DNA of 64,000 nt. Source: an uncultured Eubacteriales bacterium. GTDB taxonomy: Bacteria; Bacillota; Clostridia; Oscillospirales; Acutalibacteraceae. Shown piece after piece: positions 41,736 to 50,345 of the stretch. The first letter of the stretch is position 1; each line of letters starts with the position of its first letter. The stretch covers positions 44,236 to 108,235 of the forward strand of contig CAKSDI010000006.1 in NCBI GenBank assembly GCA_934445035.1, written 5' to 3'. Made by a program: the position numbers and the translations under genes. Below the pieces are notes generated by a model that saw only the letters and a list, made by a program, of their open reading frames with translations, was not told the DNA's origin and made no database searches.

Positions 41736-42758
41736 TCAGCTCTCTTTTTTATATTTTACCTGGACAAATTCAAGCGCGGTGATCGTTACAAGCGGCAGTA
41801 TAAACATTCCGACAATCCCTGATAATTTAAGTCCCACAAATATTGCCGCAAGCTGTATAAGCGGATGAAGACCTATCTTATCCCCTATTATTTTTGGCTC
41901 CGCAAAATTCCTGACAAAGGTTATAACGATATAAAGGATCAGTATCATAATTCCCGTTTTAAAGTTTTTCTGTATCAAAAGAATAATGCTCCAAGGGATC
42001 AGCACCGTTCCCGTTCCGAGCACCGGCAGAAAATCTATGACCGCGATTATAAGCGCAACAATAAAGAAATTCTTTATTCCTATAATGAAAAGTCCTAAAG
42101 TAAGCTCTGCCGCAGTAATTAAAAAAAGCAGGAAATATCCCTTTAAAAAATGAAGTATTTTATCGCTGAAAATATTTTTTATTATCTTTAAATCCCCGGT
42201 TTGTTTTTCTGATAAAACCTCTTCGAAAAATTTGATTATCTTTTCATAATCCTTTGCTGTGTAACAGCTTGCCACAAGCGTGATAATAAATGAAATTATA
42301 ATTCCCGGTATCGAAGCGGCAAATTTTGCGGCGGCGCCGGATGCCGCGTTTACGGCTTTCATAGCTATATTTTTCACCGCATTTGCAAGCATAGAATTAA
42401 AGCTGCTTAATTTATTTTTATCAAATAAAGGCTTTAATCTCTCGGTCGTATTTTCAAGATCGGAAATTAAATTTTCCGCAAAAGGCTTTAAAAATTTTGT
42501 GAGATCGGATATCTTTATCGATAAAAACCAAATAATCAAAGAAAATAAAGCAACAAAAATTATAAAAAACAGTGCAACTATTACAGTTCTGATCGCAGGA
42601 ATTTTTATTTTAATAAATTTTGAAAGCCTTTGTGCCGGCTTATGAAAAACAAAGGCAAGCAAAAAACCGATCATAAAAGGAAAAAGATATTTAAAAGCGA
42701 ATTTTGAAAAGAAGAAAATTATTGCCGCAATAACGCCGTAAAAGGCACAATTCAGCAA
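41736..42758 (-). CDS. AI-2E/PerM family transporter (YtvI-like)
   Basis: A 340-residue (or longer) membrane protein with about eight membrane segments and the family signature SFIITLVASCYTAKDYEKII, followed by ILIVIYIVIT-type C-terminal helices and DKIGLHPLIQLAAIFVGLKLSG. The YtvI-like subgroup is linked to sporulation; others move ions or quorum signals. The listed TTG start has no ribosome binding site. A good GAGG lies about 30 bases upstream, pointing to in-frame ATA or ATT codons (near 42780) as possible non-standard starts that would add a basic N terminus. Confidence 0.85.
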   Translation of the reverse strand: MLNCAFYGVIAAIIFFFSKFAFKYLFPFMIGFLLAFVFHKPAQRLSKFIKIKIPAIRTVIVALFFIIFVALFSLIIWFLSIKISDLTKFLKPFAENLISDLENTTERLKPLFDKNKLSSFNSMLANAVKNIAMKAVNAASGAAAKFAASIPGIIISFIITLVASCYTAKDYEKIIKFFEEVLSEKQTGDLKIIKNIFSDKILHFLKGYFLLFLITAAELTLGLFIIGIKNFFIVALIIAVIDFLPVLGTGTVLIPWSIILLIQKNFKTGIMILILYIVITFVRNFAEPKIIGDKIGLHPLIQLAAIFVGLKLSGIVGMFILPLVTITALEFVQVKYKKES

Positions 42759-42815
42759 AAAGTCACTTTTTTTAGCTTTATTTATAAAAATCGCCTCTTT
42801 TTTGATAAAATCGGA

Positions 42816-42843
42816 TTGACATTTTTAAAAATTGTATTATAAT
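42816..42843 (+). promoter_or_regulatory. Promoter of ACT-hom-aspartate kinase operon
   Basis: TTGACA (42816-42821) and TATAAT (42838-42843), spacer 16 bp. The ATG follows about 30 bases later, leaving no room for a leader attenuator. Confidence 0.8.
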
Positions 42844-42873
42844 TAAATACATCGTTTTCATACGGAGGACATT

Positions 42874-43302
42874 ATGGAAAAGGAATGTTACTATCTCATT
42901 AACTCAAAAATTCTTCCCTCGGTTTACGGCGGAGTATTAAAAGCAAAGGCTCTCTTAGCTGAGGGCAAAGCGCCTAACACCTCTAAAGCCGTTCAAATGG
43001 CGGGAATTTCGAGAAGCGCTTTTTATAAATATAAGGATTATATTTTTAAGTATGACGGTAACGATAAAAATACCGTTAACCTTTTTGCGGTCCTTTCGGA
43101 TAAAGCGGGTGTTTTTTCAGCACTCACTGCCACGCTTTATCAGTACGGCGCAAATATTCTTACAGTTAATCAAAGCGTTCCTGTAGACGGTACGGCGGAT
43201 GTCAGACTGACGGTCAAAACCGATAACATCAAGTTGTCCTTAAATGAATTATTGACAGAACTCAAGAAAGTAAACGGAATAGTTTCAATAAAATCGCTTT
43301 AA
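42874..43302 (+). CDS. ACT domain protein (PheB/UPF0735 type)
   Basis: A 142-residue protein. The N-terminal part (YYLINSKILPSVYGGVLKAKALLAEG, then SKAVQMAGISRSAFYKYKD) resembles a helix-turn-helix. The C-terminal part (about 68-140) is an ACT domain (LFAVLSDKAGVFSALTATLYQYGANILTVNQS) that probably binds an amino acid. Homologues are regularly found before hom. A regulatory role in Thr/Met/Lys synthesis is inferred. GGAGGA precedes the ATG. Confidence 0.88.
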   Translation: MEKECYYLINSKILPSVYGGVLKAKALLAEGKAPNTSKAVQMAGISRSAFYKYKDYIFKYDGNDKNTVNLFAVLSDKAGVFSALTATLYQYGANILTVNQSVPVDGTADVRLTVKTDNIKLSLNELLTELKKVNGIVSIKSL

Positions 43303-43314
43303 AACGGAGGAAAT

Positions 43315-44541
43315 ATGATTTACATTGCTATTATGGGGCACGGAACGGTCGGCTCGGGCGTTGCGGAGCTTCTTATCAACCACGAAAAAATGATCAATCA
43401 GAAAATCAGGGATGAGATCAAGATTAAATATATTCTCGATTTAAGAGAATTTAAAAATCTTGAGTATTCTTCCCTTTTTACTAAAAATTTTGAGGATATT
43501 TTAAACGATAAGGATGTTAAAATAGTCGCCGAAGTTATGGGCGGAATAAATCCTGCTTACGATTATGTTAAAAAATGCCTTGAAAGCGGAAAGAGCGTCG
43601 TTACATCAAATAAAGAGCTTGTTGCGGAAAAAGGCGCGGAATTATTGAAAATTGCGGAAGAAAACAATGTAAACTTCCTTTTTGAAGCGAGCGTGGGCGG
43701 AGGAATTCCTATCTTAAGACCTATGGCTCAATGCCTTGCCGCAAACAGTATAAATACCGTTACGGGAATTTTAAACGGAACAACTAATTACATTTTAAAT
43801 AAAATGATAATGGATAATATGGATTTTGAGTCCGCACTTAAGCTTGCTCAGGACAAGGGCTTTGCCGAAAGAAATCCCGCCGCCGATATAGAGGGCGGCG
43901 ACGCCTGCAGAAAGATCTGCATTTTAGCCTCCCTTGCCTTTGGCAAACATATTTATCCGAAACAGGTCAAAACCGAAGGAATTACGGAAATTACCTTAAA
44001 GGATGTGGAATTTGCCGAGGCTTTCGGTTATTCCGTAAAACTTATTTGTATTGCAAGAGATAATCATAACGGCAAGGTTTCAGCCTCTGTCCGCCCGACT
44101 TTTGTTTCAAAGGATAATATCCTTTCAAGCGTAAACGGCGTTTTCAATGCTATCACCGTCAATGCGGACTGCACAGGCGATGTTATGTTTTACGGCAAAG
44201 GCGCCGGAAAAATGCCCACCGCAAGCGCTGTGTGCGCGGATATAATCGACTGTGCCAAGCATTTAAACGCAAAAAAATATCTCTCCTGGGAAGACGGTTT
44301 TGACGGTTATGTGGAAGAAAGAGATTTTGAAAATCAGTTCTATGTATATGCTTTTTCTTCCGATTTCGATCTGCTTTTAAAAAGCTTTGAAGAGGAATTC
44401 CCCGAAACAAAACAGGTCATAAAGAACAAATACAGCGGCGAAATAGCCTTTATCACAAATAAAGATTTTGAAAGCAAAATCAGATCAAAGATTAATAAAC
44501 TAAATGCGGAAAAAATCAAAGTTATGCCGACATTACACTGA
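43315..44541 (+). CDS. hom: Homoserine dehydrogenase
   Basis: Reduces aspartate semialdehyde to homoserine, leading to Thr and Met. A 408-residue protein: NAD(P) motif GHGTVGSGVAELL (8-20), SNKELVAEKGAELL, and the catalytic region GILNGTTNYILNKM with EGGDACRKI. A C-terminal ACT-like domain (about 340-408) suggests feedback control. GGAGGAAAT precedes the ATG, 12 bp after the ACT gene. Confidence 0.96.
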   Translation: MIYIAIMGHGTVGSGVAELLINHEKMINQKIRDEIKIKYILDLREFKNLEYSSLFTKNFEDILNDKDVKIVAEVMGGINPAYDYVKKCLESGKSVVTSNKELVAEKGAELLKIAEENNVNFLFEASVGGGIPILRPMAQCLAANSINTVTGILNGTTNYILNKMIMDNMDFESALKLAQDKGFAERNPAADIEGGDACRKICILASLAFGKHIYPKQVKTEGITEITLKDVEFAEAFGYSVKLICIARDNHNGKVSASVRPTFVSKDNILSSVNGVFNAITVNADCTGDVMFYGKGAGKMPTASAVCADIIDCAKHLNAKKYLSWEDGFDGYVEERDFENQFYVYAFSSDFDLLLKSFEEEFPETKQVIKNKYSGEIAFITNKDFESKIRSKINKLNAEKIKVMPTLH

Positions 44542-44559
44542 TTTTGGGGGTACAAAAAA

Positions 44560-45774
44560 GTGGCACTTATTGTAAAAAAATTCGGCGGTTCCTCTGTAGC
44601 AAACGCCGAAAGAGTTTTTAATGTTGCAAAAATTATTACGGAGGATTACCGCCGCGGTAACGATGTTATAGTTGTCGTTTCCGCTCAGGGCGATACGACC
44701 GATGATCTTATAGAGAAAGCAAAAGAAATAAATCCCGGCGATATTTCAAAAAGAGAGCTCGATATGCTTTTGACCGCCGGCGAACAGATCTCTATCGCGC
44801 TTTTATCAATGGCTGTGGAAAAGCTCGGATTTCCCGTTATTTCCCTGCTCGGCTGGCAGGCGGGATTTGAAACGGATTCAAATCACACTATAGCAAGAAT
44901 AAAAAGGATAAATGCCGAAAGAATGCGCGCGGAGCTTGCAAAAAAGAATATTATCATCGTTGCGGGATTTCAGGGTATTAATAAATACGACGATTTAACC
45001 ACCCTCGGCAGAGGCGGATCGGACACAAGCGCAGTCGCCATTGCCGCAGCGCTTAAAGCCGACCGCTGCCAGATATATACGGATGTTGACGGCGTCTATT
45101 CCGCGGACCCGCGCAAGGTCAAAGGCGCCAAAAAAATGGAAGAGATAACCTACGATGAAATGCTTGAGCTTGCAACTCTCGGCGCTCAGGTGCTTAACAA
45201 CAGATCGGTTGAAATGGCAAAGAAATATGCCGTAGAGCTTGAAGTTCTTTCAAGTCTTGAAAATAAAAAGGGAACTATCGTAAAGGAGAAAGTAAAAATG
45301 GAAAAAACTTTAGTCAGAGGAGTAGCAAAAGACGAGAATGTTACTAGCGTTTCGATAATCGGGCTCAAAGATTTCCCGGGAATAGCCTTCAAAATTTTCA
45401 ATAAGCTTTCGCAGTATAAAATAAATGTAGACACCATTTTGCAGTCTGTAGGAAGAGATAATACAAAGGATATCACTTTCACGGTCTCAAAAAATCAGGA
45501 GCAGGAAGCTATAAAAGCCATTGAAAGCTTAAAGGATGTTCTTGATTACAAGGATCTTTCGATAGATAACAGTATCGCTAAGGTGTCAATAGTAGGAGCA
45601 GGTATGGAAAGCCACCCCGGCATTGCCTCTAAAATGTTTGAATCTCTTTATGACGCAGGAATCAATATAAGAATGATAGCGACAAGCGAAATTAAAATTT
45701 CTGTTTTGATCGACGCAAAATATGCCGATAAAGCAGTTCAGGCAGTTCACGATTCACTTATCATAGGAGCATAA
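44560..45774 (+). CDS. lysC: Aspartate kinase
   Basis: Phosphorylates aspartate, the first step toward Lys, Thr and Met. A 404-residue protein with kinase motifs VKKFGGSSVANAERV, LLTAGEQISIALL, TTLGRGGSDTSAVA and YTDVDGVYSADPR, and two C-terminal ACT domains (about 265-404) for feedback inhibition. It starts with GTG, preceded by TTGGGGG. The terminator just after its stop ends the operon. Confidence 0.96.
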   Translation: MALIVKKFGGSSVANAERVFNVAKIITEDYRRGNDVIVVVSAQGDTTDDLIEKAKEINPGDISKRELDMLLTAGEQISIALLSMAVEKLGFPVISLLGWQAGFETDSNHTIARIKRINAERMRAELAKKNIIIVAGFQGINKYDDLTTLGRGGSDTSAVAIAAALKADRCQIYTDVDGVYSADPRKVKGAKKMEEITYDEMLELATLGAQVLNNRSVEMAKKYAVELEVLSSLENKKGTIVKEKVKMEKTLVRGVAKDENVTSVSIIGLKDFPGIAFKIFNKLSQYKINVDTILQSVGRDNTKDITFTVSKNQEQEAIKAIESLKDVLDYKDLSIDNSIAKVSIVGAGMESHPGIASKMFESLYDAGINIRMIATSEIKISVLIDAKYADKAVQAVHDSLIIGA

Positions 45775-45806
45775 AAAGCAAGACCGCTTATGCGGTCTTG
45801 CTTTTT
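45773..45806. terminator. Bidirectional terminator overlapping the lysR 3' end
   Basis: AAAAAGCAAGACCGC pairs with GCGGTCTTGCTTTTT around a 4-nt loop. The stop codon of the convergent LysR gene lies in the hairpin, so its last codons form one arm. Confidence 0.9.
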
Positions 45807-46678
45807 ACTGTCAAAACGAATTTTTTTACATCCTCATCGGCATTTTTGCTGTATAACAACCCGTACGGAATTTTATATTCCCAATTAACAGGAATAGATA
45901 CAAGCCCCGGGTGGACATCCCTCCAGCACTCTATGGAAAGAAGAATATTTCCGCTTTCTGCACAGCGGTTAAAGACAGACATATCGTAAAATTGCGGTGT
46001 GTCTTCTATTTTTATCTGCGGATGATTTTTTTCAAGATCGTTTCTGATAAAATCGTTTACCCCCGAATCGCCTTTACTTACCATCATAAGCGTTTCGCCG
46101 TAAAGATCCTCAATATTTATCACGCTTTTTTGCGCCAATCTATGTTCGCGGGAAACAGCCACTGTTTTATTATAAAATCCAAGCGGAAGAAACTCGCACA
46201 GCGAAAGCCACGCTTTAGAATCGCAGACTCCTATCAGAAAATCAAACTTTTTGCCTAACTTCCCTATTTCGGTTAAAATTCCGTCGTGATTGTCTTCAAA
46301 AGGTACAAGATGAAGCTTATAATCGGGAAAATCACCGTTATACTTATACCATAGGTCCATAAAAGGCTTTGCGGGATTTAATAGTGAAGTTCCCACGCAA
46401 AAGGTCGTGTCCGCTTTCTTTTCCGCCGCATTTGCCGCGGCTACCGATTTTTCTGAATAATCCTTTAAAAATTTCGCGTCACGGTAAATGACATTGCCCG
46501 CAGCGGTAAGGACTACGCCCGACGGCGTACGCTTTAAAAGCATAAGATTTAAATGTGTTTCAAGCGAATTTATCTGTTTCATAACAGCCGTGGGCGTTAT
46601 AAAAAGCTTTTCGGAAGCCTTAGTAAAGCTGCCTAAATCAGCGACTGTTATAAAAGTATCGAGCAGTGGATTATACAT
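45788..46678 (-). CDS. LysR family transcriptional regulator
   Basis: A 296-residue regulator: N-terminal winged HTH (LGSFTKASEKLFITPTAVMKQINSLE, then LLLKRTPSGVVLTAAG) and a C-terminal effector-binding domain (about 90-290). It is divergent from the flavodoxin/cupin/CMD/AKR operon, the classic LysR layout, so it likely controls that operon. It lacks the usual Cys pair that would make an OxyR-like call safe. Effector unknown. AGGTGATTTT precedes the ATG. Confidence 0.92.
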   Translation of the reverse strand: MYNPLLDTFITVADLGSFTKASEKLFITPTAVMKQINSLETHLNLMLLKRTPSGVVLTAAGNVIYRDAKFLKDYSEKSVAAANAAEKKADTTFCVGTSLLNPAKPFMDLWYKYNGDFPDYKLHLVPFEDNHDGILTEIGKLGKKFDFLIGVCDSKAWLSLCEFLPLGFYNKTVAVSREHRLAQKSVINIEDLYGETLMMVSKGDSGVNDFIRNDLEKNHPQIKIEDTPQFYDMSVFNRCAESGNILLSIECWRDVHPGLVSIPVNWEYKIPYGLLYSKNADEDVKKFVLTVKSKTA

Positions 46679-46709
46679 AAAATCACCTATTTACTTTTAG
46701 TTTATACTA

Positions 46710-46738
46710 TGATAACATATCGGCTATTCCCTGTCAAT
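46710..46738 (-). promoter_or_regulatory. lysR promoter
   Basis: On the minus strand TTGACA (46738-46733) and TATCAT (46715-46710), spacer 17 bp, in the 99-bp divergent region that must also hold the operon promoter and LysR sites. Confidence 0.7.
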
Positions 46739-46777
46739 AAACATTATGCTAAAATTCAGATAAAGGAGGAATTAAAA

Positions 46778-47287
46778 ATGTCAAAAAAATTAATTGCTTT
46801 TTATTCAAGAGCCGATGAAAACTATGTTTCAGGCGAAATTAAAAACTTAAAAGTAGGAAACACACAAAAAACGGCGGAGATGATCAAAGATCACACAAAT
46901 GCCGATATTTTTAAAATCGAGCAGATAAAGCCTTATAGTAAGGGTTATAACGATTGCATTGACGAGGCGAAAAAAGACCAGCAATCAAATGCAAGACCTG
47001 AGCTTAAAGAATACTTACCGAGTATTAGCGAATATGATGAAATTTACCTCGGTTATCCCAATTTTTGGGGAACAATGCCTATGGCCGTGTTTACCTTTTT
47101 GGAGCATTATGATTTCAGCGGAAAAATAATTAAGCCTTTCTGCACTCACGAGGGCAGCGCAATGGGAAGCAGCGTTTCGGATATTAAAAAGCTGTGCCCG
47201 AATTCCACTGTTAAAAAGGGTCTTGCGATACACGGCAGCAGAGTTGATAAAAGCGAAAAAGAAATAATCAAATGGATAGAGGAATGA
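46778..47287 (+). CDS. Flavodoxin
   Basis: A 169-residue flavodoxin-like FMN protein. The start is ATG 46778 with AAGGAGGAA 5-9 bases upstream; the longer frame from 46709 lacks a ribosome binding site. Motifs: LIAFYSRADENY at the N terminus (phosphate loop region, here S-R-A rather than T-x-T), YLGYPNFWGTMPMAVFTFLE and FCTHEGSAMGSSVSDI. First gene of a redox operon that ends in a second, lipoprotein flavodoxin. Electron partner unknown. Confidence 0.9.
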   Translation: MSKKLIAFYSRADENYVSGEIKNLKVGNTQKTAEMIKDHTNADIFKIEQIKPYSKGYNDCIDEAKKDQQSNARPELKEYLPSISEYDEIYLGYPNFWGTMPMAVFTFLEHYDFSGKIIKPFCTHEGSAMGSSVSDIKKLCPNSTVKKGLAIHGSRVDKSEKEIIKWIEE

Positions 47288-47289
47288 AA

Positions 47290-47700
47290 ATGGATATAAA
47301 TAATTTAAGCGTCTTCCCTGTCGGAGAAAAAAATACTGCGTTCGGTAAATATTTTATAGGTCAAAGCTATCTTGCCATGCTTTCTAATGAGCAGGTTACT
47401 ATCGGCAATGTTACATTTGAGCCTAAATGCAGAAATAATTGGCACATTCATAGTTCCACAAGCGGCGGCGGTCAGATTTTAATTGTCACCGCAGGCAAAG
47501 GCTGGTATCAGGAATTCGGCAAAGAAGCCGTAGCTTTAAAGCCGGGCGATATCGTGCATATTAAACCCGGAGTTAAGCATTGGCACGGCGCGGCGGCAGA
47601 CTCTTATTTTCAGCACCTCGCCATTGAAGTGCCGGGCGAAAACACCCAAAACGAATGGTGCGAACAGGTAACGGATGAAGAATACAATAAATTAAAATGA
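47290..47700 (+). CDS. Cupin domain protein
   Basis: A 136-residue single cupin. Metal-binding motif 1 is WHIHSSTSGGGQILIVTAGKG and motif 2 PGDIVHIKPGVKHWHGA (His and Gln/Glu ligands visible). ATG 47290 is chosen because AGAGGA lies 6-7 bases upstream. Similar cupins next to CMD proteins are common in gut bacteria and are of unknown substrate. Confidence 0.9.
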   Translation: MDINNLSVFPVGEKNTAFGKYFIGQSYLAMLSNEQVTIGNVTFEPKCRNNWHIHSSTSGGGQILIVTAGKGWYQEFGKEAVALKPGDIVHIKPGVKHWHGAAADSYFQHLAIEVPGENTQNEWCEQVTDEEYNKLK

Positions 47701-47709
47701 GGTGTTAAA

Positions 47710-48027
47710 ATGAAAAAAGTAACAGCAGGCAGAGAGGCTCTCGGAAGCTTTGCTCCCGAATTTGCAAGACTTAATGATGATGTTTTGTTCGGAGAAGTCT
47801 GGGCAAGAGAAGATAAGTTATCATTAAAGGAAAGAAGTATCATAACTGTAACCGCGCTTATCTCTTCGGGAATTCTTGACAGCTCTCTTGAATTTCACCT
47901 TAAAAACGCAAAAAACAACGGAGTAACAAAGGAAGAAATAGCAGAAATAATCACTCACGCCGCCTTTTATGTGGGTTGGCCCAAAGCCTGGGCGGCTTTC
48001 AGATACGCTAAAAAGATCTGGGAATAA
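47710..48027 (+). CDS. Carboxymuconolactone decarboxylase (CMD) family protein
   Basis: A 105-residue protein of the CMD/AhpD fold: FAPEFARLNDDVLFGEVWAREDKLSLKERSIITVTALI and AEIITHAAFYVGWPKAWAAF. It has no CxxC pair, so an AhpD-type peroxidase role is unlikely; it resembles gamma-carboxymuconolactone decarboxylase-like proteins of unknown substrate. GAGGTG precedes the ATG; gene 3 of the redox operon. Confidence 0.9.
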   Translation: MKKVTAGREALGSFAPEFARLNDDVLFGEVWAREDKLSLKERSIITVTALISSGILDSSLEFHLKNAKNNGVTKEEIAEIITHAAFYVGWPKAWAAFRYAKKIWE

Positions 48028-48044
48028 GAAAGGAAAGGTTTAAT

Positions 48045-48947
48045 ATGGATTATATTACTTTGTCGAACGGATTAAAAATGCCCCAGCTCGGCTACGGTGT
48101 TTATCAGGTATCGAAAGAAGAATGCGAGCGCTGTGTGACCGACGCTTTAGAAGTCGGCTACAGAGCCATCGATACGGCGCAGGCTTATTTTAATGAAGAA
48201 GAAGTCGGCAATGCAATTAAAAATTCCGGAGTTAAAAGAGAGGATATTTTTCTCACCTCTAAGGTTTGGATCGAGCATTACGGATATGATGAATGCAAAA
48301 AGTCTGTTTTCGAGTCATTAAAAAAGCTTAAAACAGATTATCTCGATCTTATGCTTCTTCATCAGCCGTTTTCCGATTATTTCGGTGCTTATAAGGCTCT
48401 TGAAGATCTTTATAAAGAGGGCATTTTAAAATCTATCGGAATTTCTAACTTTTATCCCGACAGAGTTATAGATCTCGCTTCTTTTTGCAGAATTCCGCCA
48501 ATGATAAATCAAATTGAGCTCCACCCTTTTAATCAGCAAAATGAGGCGATAAAGTGGAACGAAAAGTACGGTATAAAAGTTGAAGCCTGGGCGCCTTTCG
48601 GCGAGGGCAGAAACGGAATGTTTGAAAATCCCGTGCTTAAAGAGATCGGCGCTAAGTATAACAAAACTGCCGCTCAGGTAATCCTAAGGTGGCATCTGCA
48701 GCGCGGAACGATAATAATTCCGAAGTCCACACATATTGAAAGAATGAGAGAGAATTTCGATGTGTTTGACTTCACCCTTTCGGCGGAAGATATGGATAAG
48801 ATAAATTCGCTTGATCTTAATAAAAGCTCATTCTTTTCTCACACCGATCCAAAAATGGTCGAATGGTTTGTCAGTATGGTGGAGGAGCGCAAAAAAGGTC
48901 ACGAATCGGTAAAAACAGAAAAAGCAACAAGGCCGTGGGGTGACTGA
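48045..48947 (+). CDS. Aldo/keto reductase
   Basis: A 300-residue NADPH-dependent carbonyl reductase. Catalytic tetrad: D and Y in AIDTAQAYFNEEEVG (about 45-60), K in FLTSKVW, H in LLHQPF. The cofactor motif is IPKSTHIERMRENFDVFDF near 235-252. AAAGGAAAGG precedes the ATG. Likely a general aldehyde or diketone reductase in the LysR-controlled operon; substrate unknown. Confidence 0.95.
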   Translation: MDYITLSNGLKMPQLGYGVYQVSKEECERCVTDALEVGYRAIDTAQAYFNEEEVGNAIKNSGVKREDIFLTSKVWIEHYGYDECKKSVFESLKKLKTDYLDLMLLHQPFSDYFGAYKALEDLYKEGILKSIGISNFYPDRVIDLASFCRIPPMINQIELHPFNQQNEAIKWNEKYGIKVEAWAPFGEGRNGMFENPVLKEIGAKYNKTAAQVILRWHLQRGTIIIPKSTHIERMRENFDVFDFTLSAEDMDKINSLDLNKSSFFSHTDPKMVEWFVSMVEERKKGHESVKTEKATRPWGD

Positions 48948-48948
48948 T

Positions 48949-49819
48949 ATGAAAAAATTAAAAATTTTAGCTTTGATTTTTTTGTAGACAATACAATCAG
49001 GATACAACGCTTCTCATAGCGGAAAATTTGTCCGATTATATTGTCTCGTCATTTGAAATACGACAGTATTCCTGCATTCCTCGACTTCATAATCAAAAAA
49101 ATTTTCTCGCTATGAGTCGAAGATTTTGTAAGAAAGCGGCGCTGTTTATCGGCGCGGCGCCCGACCGAAGAATACTGTCGTATTGTGAGCGGAGGGCAAC
49201 AAAGTCGGTGAATGCGCCGTTTCTTCAAAAAAGCATTGTACCCTGATTGTATTGTCTAGCCGTTCTTTTCACATCCTGCGCAAATTCGGGAAATAAAACC
49301 GTAAATAATTCCTCTTTGCAAAGCTCAGGCACTGATAAAAAAGTTCTCGTAGCTTTCTATTCCGCCACAGGCTCCACTAAGCAGGCGGCAGAATATATCG
49401 CGGAATTTTCAAAAGGCGATCTTTTTGAGCTTGTGCCCGAAACGCCCTATTCAAGCGACGATTTAAATTACAATAATTCAAAAAGCCGCGTATCTTTAGA
49501 ACACAGCGATGAAAATTTGAGAGATGTGCCTTTAAAATCGGTAACTCCCGATAATTTTAACGATTACGATATTATATTTATCGGCTATCCTATTTGGTGG
49601 GGCGAAGCCGCCTGGCCTGTAAATAATTTTGTAAAATCCAATGATTTTTCGGGCAAGACTGTCGTTCCGTTCTGCACATCCGCAAGCTCCGGCTTATCCG
49701 ACAGCGGCGAAAAGCTCAAAGAAATGTCAAATTCAGGCGATTGGCTTAAAGGCGAAAGATTTTCTTCAAGCCCGAATAAATCGGATATTGAAAATTTCGT
49801 AAAAGAAATACTCAATTAG
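48949..49819 (+). pseudogene. Flavodoxin lipoprotein gene split by a MITE
   Basis: ATG 48949 (GGGGTGA upstream, 1 base after the AKR stop) encodes MKKLKILALIFL and then meets TAG at the element edge. After the element the frame resumes as AVLFTSCANSGNK, so the original read LIFL-AVLFTSC, a normal lipoprotein signal with Cys, followed by a flavodoxin domain of about 165 residues (VLVAFYSATGSTKQAAEYIAE, IGYPIWWGEAAWPVNNFV, FCTSASSGLSDSG). The domain is otherwise intact. A TTG at 49247 could restart translation but would lack the basic signal-peptide start, so secretion should fail. Confidence 0.8.
48985..49258. mobile_element. MITE-like element, 274 bp with TA ends
   Basis: Ends are TA-GACAATACAATCAGG(A)TACAA and its inverted match (one mismatch in 20), giving terminal inverted repeats of about 23 bp flanked by TA on each side, as in IS630/Tc1-mariner elements. 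There is no transposase. Nested inverted repeats inside: CTCATAGCG..AAAATTT (49013-49029) with its complement at 49099-49118, and ATACGACAGTATTC (49059-49072) with GAATACTGTCGTAT (49167-49180). It interrupts a signal peptide coding region. Confidence 0.8.
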
Positions 49820-49821
49820 AT

Positions 49822-49865
49822 AAAAATAAGTTGGTTACTTTAAAAAAGTAACCAACTTATTTTTT
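49822..49865. terminator. Bidirectional terminator
   Basis: AAAAATAAGTTGGTTACTT pairs exactly with AAGTAACCAACTTATTTTT around a 6-nt loop. It lies between the redox operon and the convergent membrane protein gene, whose stop codon it touches. Confidence 0.93.
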
Positions 49866-50345
49866 ATCATTAATTCTTTTTGATAAAACATCAAATTCTT
49901 TTTCGAATAAAGCTTTTTCAAATAATATTTTTTTAGTTTCATCGTTTTTATCCGTAAAACTGAAAAAATAATTATAACTCACCGGATCGCCGTATCCTAT
50001 GCTGTGCCGAGTTTTTTTAAGTTCCTCTTTAGAAGCAGAAATATCATCATAATTGTAATATTTCCCATTAAAAGGATTTGACTGAAAGAAAAATCCGTCT
50101 TTCCCGATACAAATTTTAAAGTAGAAATATCGATTTATAAGCCTTATAAGAGTAACTGTCAAAAGCGCGCAAATAGAGCCGAAGAAAATAGCAACAATAA
50201 GCATTTTTTTAGGCACAGGTCTTAATTGGTCTATTGTCAGAGCTGCAAAAAATCCGGTCAGAATGCCGATAATGATAATTCTGAGCAGACCGTTCGTTTT
50301 ACCCTGAATAACATAATCCCATTTTTCGAAATTATTGTTTTTCAT
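49857..50345 (-). CDS. Unknown membrane protein with PH-like domain (paralogue A)
   Basis: A 162-residue protein with two membrane segments (about 21-40 and 49-68) and a soluble domain from about 75 that resembles a YcxB/PH-type beta domain (IGKDGFFFQSNPFNGKYYNYDDI). That segment aligns with the next gene (DDNGFYYKNGIANAKYYNFSDI), so the two arose by duplication. The start overlaps the neighbour by 14 bp. Function is unknown; no catalytic motif is visible. Confidence 0.75.
   Translation of the reverse strand: MKNNNFEKWDYVIQGKTNGLLRIIIIGILTGFFAALTIDQLRPVPKKMLIVAIFFGSICALLTVTLIRLINRYFYFKICIGKDGFFFQSNPFNGKYYNYDDISASKEELKKTRHSIGYGDPVSYNYFFSFTDKNDETKKILFEKALFEKEFDVLSKRINDKK

Noticed and set aside
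49028..49246. 72-residue frame inside the MITE
   Set aside because: It begins at TTG without a ribosome binding site, shows no transposase motif (no DDE) and only covers the inverted repeats.
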